Shown here: one piece after another, positions 16,250-25,070 of the stretch
Numbering within the stretch: position 1 is the stretch's first letter
How the letters are laid out: each line of letters opens with the position of its first letter
Source: JANMZO01 sp963763135
Lineage (GTDB): Bacteria; Actinomycetota; Acidimicrobiia; Acidimicrobiales; JANYDT01
Assembly: GCA_963763135.1 (NCBI GenBank)
Contig: CAVXNJ010000010.1
Location: 62,001 to 126,000 of the forward strand
Length of the DNA: 64,000 nucleotides
Direction: 5' to 3'
Made by a program: the position numbers and the translations under genes
The notes under the pieces: model-generated
Told to the model about the DNA's origin: nothing
Database searches by the model: none
Seen by the model: only the letters and a program-made list of their open reading frames with translations

Positions 16250-17215
16250 TCAGCGGGCCTTCAGTGCCTCGATGAGCTTCGGCAGAACCTTGTGCACGTC
16301 GCCGACGATGCCAAGGTCGGCAATGCCGAAGATCGGAGCTTCTTTGTCTTTGTTGATGGCGATGATGTTCTTCGCGCCCTTCATGCCGACCATGTGCTGC
16401 GTGGCACCCGAGATACCGGCGGCGATGTAGATCTCCGGCTTCACGGTCTTGCCGGTCTGGCCGACCTGGTAGGCGTAGGGAACCCATCCGGCGTCGACGA
16501 TTGCACGCGATGCGCCCGGAGCGCCGTTGAGGAGCTTCGCCAGTTCTTCGACCATCTCGTACTTGGAGGCTTCGCCGAGACCGCGGCCACCGGAAACGAC
16601 CACGGCCGCTTCGTCGAGCTTCGGGCCGGTGCGCTCTTCGGCATGACGCTGCGTGATCTTGGCGCCGTTGGTGGCGCCGGCGTCGGGAACCGAAACGGCT
16701 TCGACAGCAGCTGCGCCGCTACCCGCGGTTTCCGCGGCGAACGACTTCGGGCGGATCATGGCGATGTGCGGGCCGGAGCCCGTGAACGACGCCTTGACGA
16801 TCTTCGAACCACCGAAGATGGCGTGGTCGACGACGACGCTGTCGCCCTCAACCGTGATGCCGACGCCGTTGGTGAGGACGGTCTTGTCGAGCTTGACCGA
16901 CAGACGACCGGCGATATCGCGGCCGTCGTAGGTCTGAGCCACGAGAATGAGGTCGGGAGCGTTTCCGCCGGCCACGAGGCCCGCGATCGCCGATGCGACC
17001 GGAACGCCGAGCAGCGCGCCACCGAGGTCGCCGGTGGCGTAAACCTTGGAGGCACCGAAGGCACCGAGTTCAGCCGCTTCGGCTGCGCCGTCGCCGGCGA
17101 TGATCGCCTCGACCGTCGCGCCGGTGGCGCGAGCGGCGGTGAGGTTTTCCAGGGTGCTGGTCGCTACTTTGCCGTCGGCCGATTCGGCGACGACGAGGAT
17201 CTTTGAGATTGCCAT
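16250..17215 (-). CDS. etfA: Electron-transfer flavoprotein alpha subunit
   Basis: The FAD-carrying subunit of ETF, which takes electrons from acyl-CoA dehydrogenases and passes them to the membrane quinone pool. 321 residues: an N-terminal domain from MAISKILVVAESADGKV and the C-terminal FAD domain with GAPGASRAIVDAGWV, YQVGQTGKTV, YIAAGISGATQH and AINKDKEAPIF, all standard ETF-alpha signatures. The ATG at 17215 has AAGGAG about 10 bases upstream. It lies 31 bases after etfB on the same strand, so the two are an operon. The acyl-CoA dehydrogenase pair at 40.1-42.3 kb is a likely partner. Confidence 0.96.
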   Translation of the reverse strand: MAISKILVVAESADGKVATSTLENLTAARATGATVEAIIAGDGAAEAAELGAFGASKVYATGDLGGALLGVPVASAIAGLVAGGNAPDLILVAQTYDGRDIAGRLSVKLDKTVLTNGVGITVEGDSVVVDHAIFGGSKIVKASFTGSGPHIAMIRPKSFAAETAGSGAAAVEAVSVPDAGATNGAKITQRHAEERTGPKLDEAAVVVSGGRGLGEASKYEMVEELAKLLNGAPGASRAIVDAGWVPYAYQVGQTGKTVKPEIYIAAGISGATQHMVGMKGAKNIIAINKDKEAPIFGIADLGIVGDVHKVLPKLIEALKAR

Positions 17216-17246
17216 TTTGCTATGTCTCCTTATGATCCGAGCGAAC

Positions 17247-18026
17247 TCAGATGACCTTGAGTTGTTCGAGGAAGCTGATGATCTTGTTGTGCGTCTCGCC
17301 GTCGTCTTCGATGATCTCGCCGGCCTGGCGGGCATCGGCGTCGATGACAGCGTCGATCTTCTGGCCTGCGCCGGCCCAACCAACCGAGGAGGCGTCGATG
17401 CCGAGGTCGGCGATCTTCAGCTCTTCGAGCGGCTTGCCCTTGGCGGCCATGATTCCCTTGAAGGAGGGGTAGCGGACTTCGACAACGCCTGCGGTCACGG
17501 TGACCATGGCGGGAAGCGAGACGGCAACGTCGTCGTAGCCAGCTTCGGTCTGCCGCTCAACGGCGACGTCGGTACCGGTGATGGTGACCTTCTTGGCGAA
17601 GGTGACGCTCGGGAAGCCGAGAAGCTCAGCGACCTGCACCGGGGTTGTACCGGTGTAGCCGTCGGTCGATTCGGTGGCCGCGATCACAAGATCGGGGTTG
17701 GCGCGCTTGATGGCCGCGGCGAGAACCTTGGCCGTGCCGAGAGCGTCGGAACCCTTGAGGGCCGGGTCGCTCACGAGGATCGCCTTGTGGGCGCCCATGG
17801 CGAGACCGGTGCGAAGACCGCTCTGCTCAGAGTTCGGCGCCATCGACACCAGCGTCACTTCACCTCCGCCCGCAGCTTCTACGAGACGCAACGCCATCTC
17901 GACGCCGTACGCGTCGGAGTCGTCGAGAATGAGCTTGCCTTCGCGTACGAGGGCGTGGGTGGACGGGTCAAGTGATCCGGGTGTGGCCGGATCCGGAATC
18001 TGTTTCACACAGACGGCGACGTTCAT
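17247..18026 (-). CDS. etfB: Electron-transfer flavoprotein beta subunit
   Basis: Beta subunit of the heterodimeric ETF, holding AMP and part of the recognition loop for dehydrogenases. 259 residues, beginning MNVAVCVKQIPDP, which is diagnostic, with VEMALRLVEA and the nucleotide-binding LAAAIKRANPDLVIAATEST region. The ATG at 18026 was chosen over an upstream GTG because it starts the conserved strand. First gene of the etfB-etfA unit. A perfect CRP/GlxR-type palindrome lies 53 bases upstream (18079-18094), suggesting control by cAMP or carbon status. Confidence 0.96.
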   Translation of the reverse strand: MNVAVCVKQIPDPATPGSLDPSTHALVREGKLILDDSDAYGVEMALRLVEAAGGGEVTLVSMAPNSEQSGLRTGLAMGAHKAILVSDPALKGSDALGTAKVLAAAIKRANPDLVIAATESTDGYTGTTPVQVAELLGFPSVTFAKKVTITGTDVAVERQTEAGYDDVAVSLPAMVTVTAGVVEVRYPSFKGIMAAKGKPLEELKIADLGIDASSVGWAGAGQKIDAVIDADARQAGEIIEDDGETHNKIISFLEQLKVI

Positions 18027-18078
18027 GGGCTCTATTCTGGCGGTGTTCACGTGTGCGTACGAAATCCTGACCACACCT

Positions 18079-18094
18079 TGTGAAAACAGTCACA
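18079..18094. promoter_or_regulatory. CRP/GlxR-type binding site upstream of etfB
   Basis: TGTGAAAACAGTCACA matches the TGTGA-N6-TCACA consensus in all ten fixed positions and extends to TTGTGA/TCACAA. It lies 53 bp before etfB and 119 bp before the divergent lipid-kinase gene, so it could act on either. Confidence 0.7.
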
Positions 18095-18212
18095 AAGTCC
18101 CGCCACAACGGCTGATCAGCCAAGACCCTCCGAGGAGCCCGGTGTCCAACCCAAGTCGGCTGCATCGGCGGCAAACGTTGAGGGGCCGCTCGAGTGTCGA
18201 AGTGGGCACGGC

Positions 18213-19124
18213 ATGAAGATCCTGCTGATCGTCAACCCGTCAGCATCGGGGGTCACCGCCCGTGGCCGGGTGATGATCCAGAACGCCATCGCGGCGGACC
18301 ACGATCTCACCGTCGCCGAAACGAAGCGACGCGGTCACGCCACCCGGCTGGCCCAGGGCGCCGCCGCAACGGGCACTGACCTGGTCATTTCACTGGGCGG
18401 TGACGGAACCGTGAACGAGGTGGCCAACGGGCTGGTCCGAACCAAGACCGCACTCGGATGCCTTCCCGGTGGGTCCACCAACGTGTTTGCCCGCACACTC
18501 GGCCTCGCCAACGAGCCGGTCGAGGCGACGGGGCAACTGCTCGAGGCGATCGGCCGCCGCGCGATCCGTCGGGTCGGTTTGGGCAACGTAAACGGCCGTT
18601 TCTTCCTTTTTCACGTCGGCATGGGCTACGACGCCGCGGTCGTCGAGCAGGTCGAGCGCCGGGGTCAGCTGAAGCGCTGGCTCGGCCATCCCCTCTTCAT
18701 GTACGCGGCCATCGACACCTGGGCCCGTAAATTCGACCGCAAGAACGCGCCGTTCTGGGTCAGCTTCCCGTCGGGCGAACGTATCGACGGCTTCTTTTCC
18801 ATCGCGATGAACACCGATCCCTACACGTATCTCGGGTCGCGCCCGCTGTCTCTTTCGAAAGAGGCCACCCTCGACAATCCGCTATCGCTGGTCACGCTGC
18901 AGAAGCTGAATCTTCTCGGCACGATTCGAGCCGTTACGGCGGCCGTTCGAGGCGGCGACCGGTTGAAGAAGGCCCCCAACGTCGACGTTCGGACCGATCT
19001 CACCCGCTTCGCCGTCCACGGTTACCGGCCGTTCCCGTGGCAGGTCGACGGCGACCACCTCGGCGAAGCGAACCAGCTCGACTTCCGTTGGGAACCGACA
19101 GTCTTAGACCTCGTCGTCCCGTAG
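18213..19124 (+). CDS. Diacylglycerol kinase-family lipid kinase
   Basis: A 303-residue DagK/YegS-type kinase that would phosphorylate diacylglycerol or a related lipid at the membrane. It starts MKILLIVNPSASG with the conserved NP-x-S/A-G loop, then ISLGGDGTVNEVANGL (residues about 61-76), the ATP-binding GGDGT motif, and PGGSTNVFAR, typical of the family. A C-terminal beta domain carries the conserved VDGDHLG segment. The gene is divergent from etfB and is followed by two REP-like palindromes. The exact lipid substrate is not readable. Confidence 0.92.
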   Translation: MKILLIVNPSASGVTARGRVMIQNAIAADHDLTVAETKRRGHATRLAQGAAATGTDLVISLGGDGTVNEVANGLVRTKTALGCLPGGSTNVFARTLGLANEPVEATGQLLEAIGRRAIRRVGLGNVNGRFFLFHVGMGYDAAVVEQVERRGQLKRWLGHPLFMYAAIDTWARKFDRKNAPFWVSFPSGERIDGFFSIAMNTDPYTYLGSRPLSLSKEATLDNPLSLVTLQKLNLLGTIRAVTAAVRGGDRLKKAPNVDVRTDLTRFAVHGYRPFPWQVDGDHLGEANQLDFRWEPTVLDLVVP

Positions 19125-19152
19125 CTGCGCTGCGAGTGGGGTGCCGCTCCAG

Positions 19153-19265
19153 GCGTTTATGTAGCCGAAGAAGCCACCTCACGACACCTATGGCTACACG
19201 TTCAGCCACCCAGACGTTTATGTAGCCGAAGATTCCACCTGACGACAGCTCCGGCTTCATGAACG
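19153..19265. repeat. REP-like palindromes, copies 3 and 4
   Basis: Two further copies (19153-19203 and 19213-19265) of the palindrome seen at 16.03 kb, each with arms of the form GTTTATGTAGCCGAAG and CGGCTTCATGAAC. Copy 4 overlaps the 3' end of the next gene, supplying its TGA stop. Confidence 0.75.
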
Positions 19266-20213
19266 GGAGTTCGCACCCATTTCTAACTGCGAACGCCGCG
19301 TTCGGAGGATGTCAGCCACGGCCGTCGCAAACTGCAGCGGCGCGAATCTGACCTGCGCCCAGTCGAAGCGCACGACCTGCCAGCCCATCCGAGCGGCCGC
19401 GACATCGCGTTCGTAGTCCGCTCGTCGCGCTGATGCCACCTGATGCTGACGACCGTCGAGTTCTATCACCAGCTTTGCGTCCAAAAAGGCCAGGTCGACC
19501 CGACCGAACGGCGCTCCTGGGAGGGGATGTTGACGAATTGCGTCGGTGATGCCGATCATCGCGAGGGCTTCGACCGCAAGATGTTCGAGTTCGGATTCCA
19601 ACGGCACGTATTCGCCGGATCTCGCTTCGAGCGCTGCGCGTGTGCGCACGATGCCGCGCTTTCCCCGACCCTGCGTGTGGATGACCAGCTCCCACAGCTC
19701 CGGAATCGTGGTGTGGCGATCGAGCAGCGACCGGTCGAGAAGGCGATCAAGTCGCCCCGTCGTCGGCTGTCGCAGGCAGAGGTCAAACACCGTTCGCGAC
19801 TTCGACGTCGCAGCAATTCCCGACGGGTACAGCCGAACGACATCCTTCGGCCGAAGATCGGTGCACGTGACCAACGCGCCAGACCCGCATGTGTCACCCT
19901 GTCCACGGCACACGATCAGTACGGGTTTTCCCGCCCGTTCGTACCCCCGGAATTCGTAAAGTGCGGCGGCAGTCTCACGTCCGACGGCGATGACCCGGTC
20001 CCACCGCAAAGCGCTGAGCCACGCCGCCATGACGTTCTGGTTCCAATTCGTAGGCGCCCCGGCAACTCGGTAAACACCTCGGGTTACCTCGATAAGGGTG
20101 TCGCGGCGACGCAGCACCCGAAATGAAGCAGCCGAAACACCGAGCGCGTCGATCTGCCGTCGGGAGACCACGCCATGTTGACGCTCCGCCAGCGCAAAGA
20201 GTTCGGAACTCAT
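19257..20213 (-). CDS. AbiEi-like winged-helix protein with C-terminal DUF559/Vsr-like nuclease domain
   Basis: A 318-residue protein. The N-terminus (LFALAERQHGVVSRRQI, then RGVYRVAG) matches the AbiEi antitoxin-type winged helix. The C-terminus (about 230-310: FGRVDLAFLDAKLVIELDGR, then QHQ and GWQVVRFDW) has the D-(x)n-E-x-D/Q arrangement of DUF559/Vsr-type PD-(D/E)XK nucleases. Such orphan proteins are common in actinobacteria and have no settled role; defence or DNA processing is possible. No AbiEii-like toxin partner is adjacent. The ATG at 20213 is preferred to an upstream frame extension. REP-like palindromes bracket it on both sides and its stop lies inside one. Confidence 0.8.
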   Translation of the reverse strand: MSSELFALAERQHGVVSRRQIDALGVSAASFRVLRRRDTLIEVTRGVYRVAGAPTNWNQNVMAAWLSALRWDRVIAVGRETAAALYEFRGYERAGKPVLIVCRGQGDTCGSGALVTCTDLRPKDVVRLYPSGIAATSKSRTVFDLCLRQPTTGRLDRLLDRSLLDRHTTIPELWELVIHTQGRGKRGIVRTRAALEARSGEYVPLESELEHLAVEALAMIGITDAIRQHPLPGAPFGRVDLAFLDAKLVIELDGRQHQVASARRADYERDVAAARMGWQVVRFDWAQVRFAPLQFATAVADILRTRRSQLEMGANSRS

Positions 20214-20260
20214 GACATGAAATGTATTCACATAACATGAAAGTTGCAATGGGTCACCGA

Positions 20261-20408
20261 ACATGTGGCCGAACATGCCGGGAGACGACAACTCCGGCTA
20301 CATAAACCAACATGTGGCCGAACATGCCGGGAGACGACAACTCCGGCTACATAAACCAACATGTGGCCGAAGATGCCGGGAGACGACAACTCCGGCTACA
20401 TAAACAGA
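20261..20408. repeat. REP-like palindromes, copies 5-7 in a 49-bp tandem array
   Basis: Three head-to-tail units of 49 bp starting at about 20261, 20310 and 20359, nearly identical. Arms AACATGTGGCCGAA and CCGGCTACATAAA pair. The array separates the nuclease-like gene from the phosphodiesterase gene downstream of it on the map. Confidence 0.8.
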
Positions 20409-20412
20409 GGGT

Positions 20413-21114
20413 TCAGCCGAAGACTGTCTTCCTCGCTACGTCGGGGACGTTGGTGATCAATGCATCGACGCCCAGATCGGCGAGCGACTTGAGTTGATCT
20501 GGTTTGTCGACGGTCCACACGTTCACTGCCAGGCCCACGGCATGCGCGGCGGCGACCAACTCGGCGGTGGCGTACTTCTTGTACGGATGGATCGCCACGT
20601 GGCCCTCGTCGGCGACCGACTGGGCGAATGCCGCTAGGGACTGGCCGGCGGCCGGTTCCGGCTTGACCACCAGATAGCCGGTCCGGAGAGTCGGGTCGAG
20701 CCGGCGGACCGCGTTGATCGTTTCCCGGTCGAAGGACGAGATCAGCATCCGATCGTGATCGGGGCGGCTGTTCAGAAGGGCAACGACCTGCCCGGCCACC
20801 CACTGATCCGGGTCGTAGTCCGGTTCGTCGTCGATGTTCTTGATCTCGACGTTGACGTCCATGCCTTCGCACGCGTCGAGAGCGGCTACCAACGTTGGGA
20901 CGTACTCGGGAAGACTATCTGCGCGCATATCTTTTACCGGCACTCCGTCGATCGTTGCGTCGTGGTGCACGATTAGTACGTTGTCAGCGGTGCGGCGAAC
21001 GTCGAGCTCGACCATGTCGGCGTTCATCTCCTTCGCCACGCGGAACGCTTCGACGGTGTTCTCTCGTTGGGCTTTCGACGCACCTCGGTGCGCAACAATC
21101 AAAGGTGTAGTCAC
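20413..21114 (-). CDS. Glycerophosphodiester phosphodiesterase
   Basis: A 233-residue GDPD TIM barrel that hydrolyses glycerophosphodiesters to glycerol-3-phosphate and an alcohol. Visible signatures are LIVAHRGASKAQRENT (residues about 5-20, catalytic His and Arg, conserved Glu and Asn), VELDVRRTADN (metal-binding Glu/Asp) and VLIVHHDATIDG (second His). The last strand ends in NVWTVDKPDQ and ALITNVPD, also typical. No signal peptide, so cytoplasmic like UgpQ. Its 3' end abuts the 49-bp repeat array. A GCGCGC palindrome (20917-20930) lies inside. Confidence 0.93.
   Translation of the reverse strand: MTTPLIVAHRGASKAQRENTVEAFRVAKEMNADMVELDVRRTADNVLIVHHDATIDGVPVKDMRADSLPEYVPTLVAALDACEGMDVNVEIKNIDDEPDYDPDQWVAGQVVALLNSRPDHDRMLISSFDRETINAVRRLDPTLRTGYLVVKPEPAAGQSLAAFAQSVADEGHVAIHPYKKYATAELVAAAHAVGLAVNVWTVDKPDQLKSLADLGVDALITNVPDVARKTVFG
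20917..20930. repeat. Intragenic GCGCGC palindrome, site 2
   Basis: ATCTGCGCGCATAT inside the phosphodiesterase gene, fitting the TMNGCGCGCNKA core. Confidence 0.55.
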
Positions 21115-21171
21115 GGTGCCAAACGTACCCGTCCACGCACCCAGTTTCGGAAATCCCGCCGGACGGCCGAA

Positions 21172-22752
21172 CTACTTCGACGCCCGTTCCACGGCGATCG
21201 CATGACGCGTGCGCGGGTCGGCGACGCGTGGAACACGCAGCGCCACGACGGTCCCTCCGTCGGTCTGAAACGCAATGGCCCCACCCAGCTCCGTCGTCAC
21301 CAACGTGCGCACGATCGATAAACCAAGACTCTTCGACGATGAAAGCGAGAAGTCCTCGGGTAGTCCGGCTCCGTTGTCGCGGACCTCGATCGCCAATTCG
21401 TCTGAGTCGTTTGACAGGCGGATGTCGACCCGCCCCGGGGACTTCGCCGAGGTGCCCACGACGAACGCGTGTTCCACCGCATTCTGCAGAAGCTCCGTCA
21501 ACACGACAACCAACGGAGTGGCCGTCTCCGGAGGAAGATCACCGAGTTGACCATCGACCGTAAACAGGATCGGGTGCTCGGGTGAAGAAAGGCCCTCCTC
21601 CACCATCCGCACGAGAGGTCGAATGATCTCGTCGAACGGGACGGCATCGCGGTCCATACGAGACAGCGTCTCATGCACCAAGGCAATCGAGCGGATTCGA
21701 CGCACCGACTCCTCGATGGCTTCCTTCGCCTCGGGCGACTGCAGACGGCGGCCCTGCAGTCGCAGCAGTGCAGAGATCGTCTGAAGGTTGTTCTTCACCC
21801 GGTGGTGAACCTCGCGGATCGTCGCATCCTTCGTGACGAGCATCTGATCGCGGCGGCGCACATCGGAAACGTCACGAACCAGTACCACTGCGGATCGTGA
21901 GCCTTCCTCCAGCACCAGTGGAATGGCATGAAGAACAAGAACAACCCGACGTGTCAGGAGACCTGATGATTCCGCAGCACTGTCGATCTCCATCGAAACC
22001 GGCTGGCCGCTGGCCACACAGTCATCGAGCAGACCCTGTGCGGGAAGCACATCTTCGAAGGGGCGACCCTCCGGGTTCGCATACGTACCGAGCCGGTGGA
22101 GGGCCGACATCGCGTTCGGCGAGGCGTAGGACACGGTTCCGGTCGCGCTGACAGCGATCACACCGTCGCCGACTCGGGGCGGGTCGACCAACTCGCCCGG
22201 TTCCTCCGACACCTCGAATGGAAAACGTCCGTTCGCAATCATCTCAGCTAAAGCATCGAATATCTCGAGGTACGTCCGCTCCAGCCGACCGGGGCGACGC
22301 GACACGTCGGGAGTGAGCTCGCGCGTCATCACTGCCACAACGCGCAGCGATCCGTCGGGCAACCTTCGGCACACCGGGATGTAGGCGACCCGCACGCCCA
22401 CCGTTTCGGCCAGCGAGTAGTTCTGGCCGTTGTTCGGCTCTGCGTTGGTCCACGTGTCGGCGAGCAGCGGCCGCTCGCTGACGCCGACCACGCGACCGAC
22501 CAGATCGTCTTGATACAGCGTCTGGCTGGTCGTGGGGCGCACCTGGCCGGCGACGACAAACGAAGTCGGTTGATCCCGGCGATCTTCGGGGACAAACAGC
22601 AGCAGGTCGCCAAAGCAGAAGTCGGCCACCATCCCCCACGATCCGACGAGTCGCTTGATGTGAAGCAGATCGGCTTCGTCGGCCTTCGTGCCCGCACCGT
22701 TGGAGACACCGGCAAACGACCCGGGCGTCGAAGGGTCAACCGCGGCGCTCAT
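21172..22752 (-). CDS. pdtaS: PdtaS-type sensor histidine kinase
   Basis: A 526-residue cytoplasmic sensor kinase of the HisKA_2/HWE-like class. The N-terminal part (about 30-190) corresponds to the PdtaS GAF domain and the middle (about 195-300) to a PAS domain. The phospho-acceptor His is in IREVHHRVKNNLQTI (about residue 314), and the ATPase domain has ELLQNAVEHAF (about 418) and DNGAGLPEDF. In mycobacteria PdtaS phosphorylates the RNA-binding antiterminator PdtaR; no pdtaR is in this window. No membrane segment is visible. The start overlaps the stop of the upstream Get3-like gene by 4 bases, so the kinase is translated with those ATPases. Confidence 0.88.
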   Translation of the reverse strand: MSAAVDPSTPGSFAGVSNGAGTKADEADLLHIKRLVGSWGMVADFCFGDLLLFVPEDRRDQPTSFVVAGQVRPTTSQTLYQDDLVGRVVGVSERPLLADTWTNAEPNNGQNYSLAETVGVRVAYIPVCRRLPDGSLRVVAVMTRELTPDVSRRPGRLERTYLEIFDALAEMIANGRFPFEVSEEPGELVDPPRVGDGVIAVSATGTVSYASPNAMSALHRLGTYANPEGRPFEDVLPAQGLLDDCVASGQPVSMEIDSAAESSGLLTRRVVLVLHAIPLVLEEGSRSAVVLVRDVSDVRRRDQMLVTKDATIREVHHRVKNNLQTISALLRLQGRRLQSPEAKEAIEESVRRIRSIALVHETLSRMDRDAVPFDEIIRPLVRMVEEGLSSPEHPILFTVDGQLGDLPPETATPLVVVLTELLQNAVEHAFVVGTSAKSPGRVDIRLSNDSDELAIEVRDNGAGLPEDFSLSSSKSLGLSIVRTLVTTELGGAIAFQTDGGTVVALRVPRVADPRTRHAIAVERASK

Positions 22753-24005
22753 GACGAACCGGACCGCGGCTTCTTACGCGTTGGGGTCTTCGCCGCGCCC
22801 GCTCCCGCACCCGCGCGCGAACCGGCCTCATTCGACTGGGCGGCATCGGACCACAGATGGTCGACGAGCCCGGACAGTGCATCAAGATCGACGATCGGAC
22901 GGTCCATCAGTGGAACACGCGACACCACTTCGGGATGGCGTGCAAGTCGCCGCTCCTGCGCCGCCTGTGAGTTTGCGATCGAAGCAAAGCGAAGGAACGT
23001 GTCACCCACGGCCTTCCGGACCCGGGCCAACTCGGCCGCGGCCGAGGTACCGGACGCGCCGCCCGTAACAACGGAGGAGTCTGTTTCATCGGCCGTAAGA
23101 ACTCGCGCTGCCGCAATCGCCTCGGGATCGGCGAATACGCCAGGGAGCGTGCGGTTGAGCACCATCGCCCCGACCGAGAGCTTTCGACGCTCGAGCTCAT
23201 TGAGAAAGAACTCGGCTTCTGACAGCGGCGACGGTTCCAACGTGCTGACCACGACGAACGTTGTGGTCGACTCGTGGAGCAACGCGGTGACCGCCTCAGC
23301 CCGTTGCACGAAGCCGTCGTACATCGACTGAAACAGCAGGAAGAACTCGGCGATGTCTCGTAGGAAGTCGGAACCGAGAATCCGGTCAGCAATCTGGTAG
23401 AAGGGCTTCGACGCCAGGTAGCCGAGGCGCCCGGCCCGCTCCCCGCCGATCCGATACGGAAGCGTGATCCACTTCAACAGCGCCGACGAGAAGAAGTCGG
23501 CCATGCGTGCGGGAGCGTCGAGGAAATCGAGCGCATGGCGCGAGGGCGGTGTGTCGATCACGATCAGGTCGTACTCACCCGCGGAGCGGAGTTCGTACAG
23601 CCGCTCCATTGCTATGTAGTCGTGGCTCTGTACGAATCGTTGGGTGATGTTGCGATACAGCGGGTTCACGAGAATCTTCTCGGCCGTCGCCGAGTCGGGT
23701 GCGTTCGATCGGACCAGATCGTCCCAGGATGCCGACGTGTCGAGCATCGCAATCGAAAGCTCACCTTTCGCCTTCGGTCCGAGCTCCACTCGCGAGGCTT
23801 CGTTGCCGACCGCTTTCAACCCGAGAGCATCAGCAAGACGTTTCGCGGGATCGATCGTCAGAACCAGCACTCGCGCACTGTTGCGCTGCGCAGCGCCCAG
23901 CGCAATCGACGCCGCGGTCGTCGTCTTCCCAACCCCGCCCGACCCGCACACGATGATCACGTCGCTTGTCGCCACGACGGCATCGAATGCCTTCAACCCG
24001 CTCAT
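22749..24005 (-). CDS. ArsA/Get3-like ATPase, second of a pair (BagB-like)
   Basis: A 418-residue SIMIBI-class ATPase. The deviant Walker A is CGSGGVGKTTTAAS (residues about 20-33) and the switch/Walker B is LIVIDTPPSRHALDFLD. A long helical insert (about 190-250) is hydrophobic, as in Get3-like proteins that shield hydrophobic cargo. The pair corresponds in arrangement to the mycobacterial Rv3679-Rv3680 (BagA/BagB) complex, linked by earlier work to stress tolerance rather than to anion export. A basic low-complexity tail ends the protein. Start and stop both overlap neighbours by a few bases, so this is a tight three-gene operon with pdtaS. Confidence 0.88.
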   Translation of the reverse strand: MSGLKAFDAVVATSDVIIVCGSGGVGKTTTAASIALGAAQRNSARVLVLTIDPAKRLADALGLKAVGNEASRVELGPKAKGELSIAMLDTSASWDDLVRSNAPDSATAEKILVNPLYRNITQRFVQSHDYIAMERLYELRSAGEYDLIVIDTPPSRHALDFLDAPARMADFFSSALLKWITLPYRIGGERAGRLGYLASKPFYQIADRILGSDFLRDIAEFFLLFQSMYDGFVQRAEAVTALLHESTTTFVVVSTLEPSPLSEAEFFLNELERRKLSVGAMVLNRTLPGVFADPEAIAAARVLTADETDSSVVTGGASGTSAAAELARVRKAVGDTFLRFASIANSQAAQERRLARHPEVVSRVPLMDRPIVDLDALSGLVDHLWSDAAQSNEAGSRAGAGAGAAKTPTRKKPRSGSS

Positions 24006-24973
24006 CACAGACCGAGCTCGTCGGCTAGTTGAGCGGCAACTTCCCGGGTCATCGGCAGCCCGGCGGCCACATCAAACAATTCCGGAACGAGCGCCATCGG
24101 GATGCGACCAACGCCCTCGACCAGACGGGCCAACTGTTCGGTGCGCTGTTGGCGCAGGTCCTCGGTGAGTGCCACGCCGGCCACGATCTGCTCGGCGAGT
24201 CGAGTGTCGGTCAGGCCAAGTCGCGAAGCATCTGCGCGCATACTTTGGAAGACCTTTTCGCCAGCCACGGTGAAGGGCGCGGGAAGGATGCGGTTGGCGA
24301 CGATGCAGGCGGTGTGAACGTTGGTCTTGGTGTCGACGTCGTGCAGCAGTTCCAACGATTCGGTGACGGGCATCTCCTCGAGGGTCGACGTCACCACAAG
24401 GCCGGTGATGTCGGGATCACCGAGGATGTCGAGGATCCACGAAGTCTGCGAGCGGATGAGGCCGACCCCTACGAGCTCGTTGATGGCCTGCGGAGCCCGA
24501 AGCTGCCCGAGAACGTGACCGGTCGCCGTCGCGTCGACCACGATCAGGTCGTAGGCCTTCCGACGAGCCTCATAAGCGACCTTGCCGATGGTGACGATTT
24601 CGCGCACACCGGGTGCCGCATTGGCCAGGAAGTCGAAGACCCCGGAAAGCGCACCGATCCGGGTCACGAACGGGAGGCGGAGGTTGAGCCGAAGGTATTC
24701 CTTCAACGACTCCTCCGGATCCATGGCCATGGCCCACAGCCCGGGGTGCACCTCACGAGGAGCAAACCGGAGGGGTTCCTGGTTACGCGGTCCGACGCCC
24801 TCCAGGGCAAAAGCCAGGTCGCCCTTCGGCTCGAACTCGCACAGAAGAACCTTTTTGCCCTCCGCCGCCGCTATCCAGCCCAGAGCTGCCGCCACGGTGC
24901 TCTTCCCTACGCCACCCTTACCGGTGACAATAAGCATCCGACGGTCGAGCAAAGACTTGGCCATGGGGCTCAC
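24005..24973 (-). CDS. ArsA/Get3-like ATPase, first of a pair (BagA-like)
   Basis: A 322-residue partner of the ATPase downstream. Walker A is VTGKGGVGKSTVAAALGW (residues about 16-33), switch I region CEFEPKGDLAFAL, and switch II LIVVDATATGHVLGQL. It lacks the insert of the second subunit, as expected for a heteromeric pair. An ATG three codons in (24964) is an alternative start. It heads the operon bagA-like, bagB-like, pdtaS, with ATGA-type coupling. A GCGCGC palindrome (24230-24243) lies in its 3' half, encoding SMRADA. Confidence 0.88.
   Translation of the reverse strand: MSPMAKSLLDRRMLIVTGKGGVGKSTVAAALGWIAAAEGKKVLLCEFEPKGDLAFALEGVGPRNQEPLRFAPREVHPGLWAMAMDPEESLKEYLRLNLRLPFVTRIGALSGVFDFLANAAPGVREIVTIGKVAYEARRKAYDLIVVDATATGHVLGQLRAPQAINELVGVGLIRSQTSWILDILGDPDITGLVVTSTLEEMPVTESLELLHDVDTKTNVHTACIVANRILPAPFTVAGEKVFQSMRADASRLGLTDTRLAEQIVAGVALTEDLRQQRTEQLARLVEGVGRIPMALVPELFDVAAGLPMTREVAAQLADELGL
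24230..24243. repeat. Intragenic GCGCGC palindrome, site 3
   Basis: ATCTGCGCGCATAC inside the first Get3-like gene, core fit exact. Confidence 0.55.
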
Positions 24974-25070
24974 CGGTCATACCTGACGGCACAAAGGCAT
25001 GGATCGCACGTTGGAAAGCCGGGGCGGGTGTTCGGTCGGGTGGACCTGATCGGCCCACCCGAAGCGTCGA

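Noticed and set aside
16076..17206. Open frame on the + strand over etfA
   Set aside because: Antisense shadow of the well-supported ETF alpha gene with repetitive Asp/Arg/Gly composition.
20261..20408. Possible CRISPR array from three 49-bp units
   Set aside because: Units are contiguous without unique spacers, each is a hairpin and related copies lie elsewhere singly; no cas genes.
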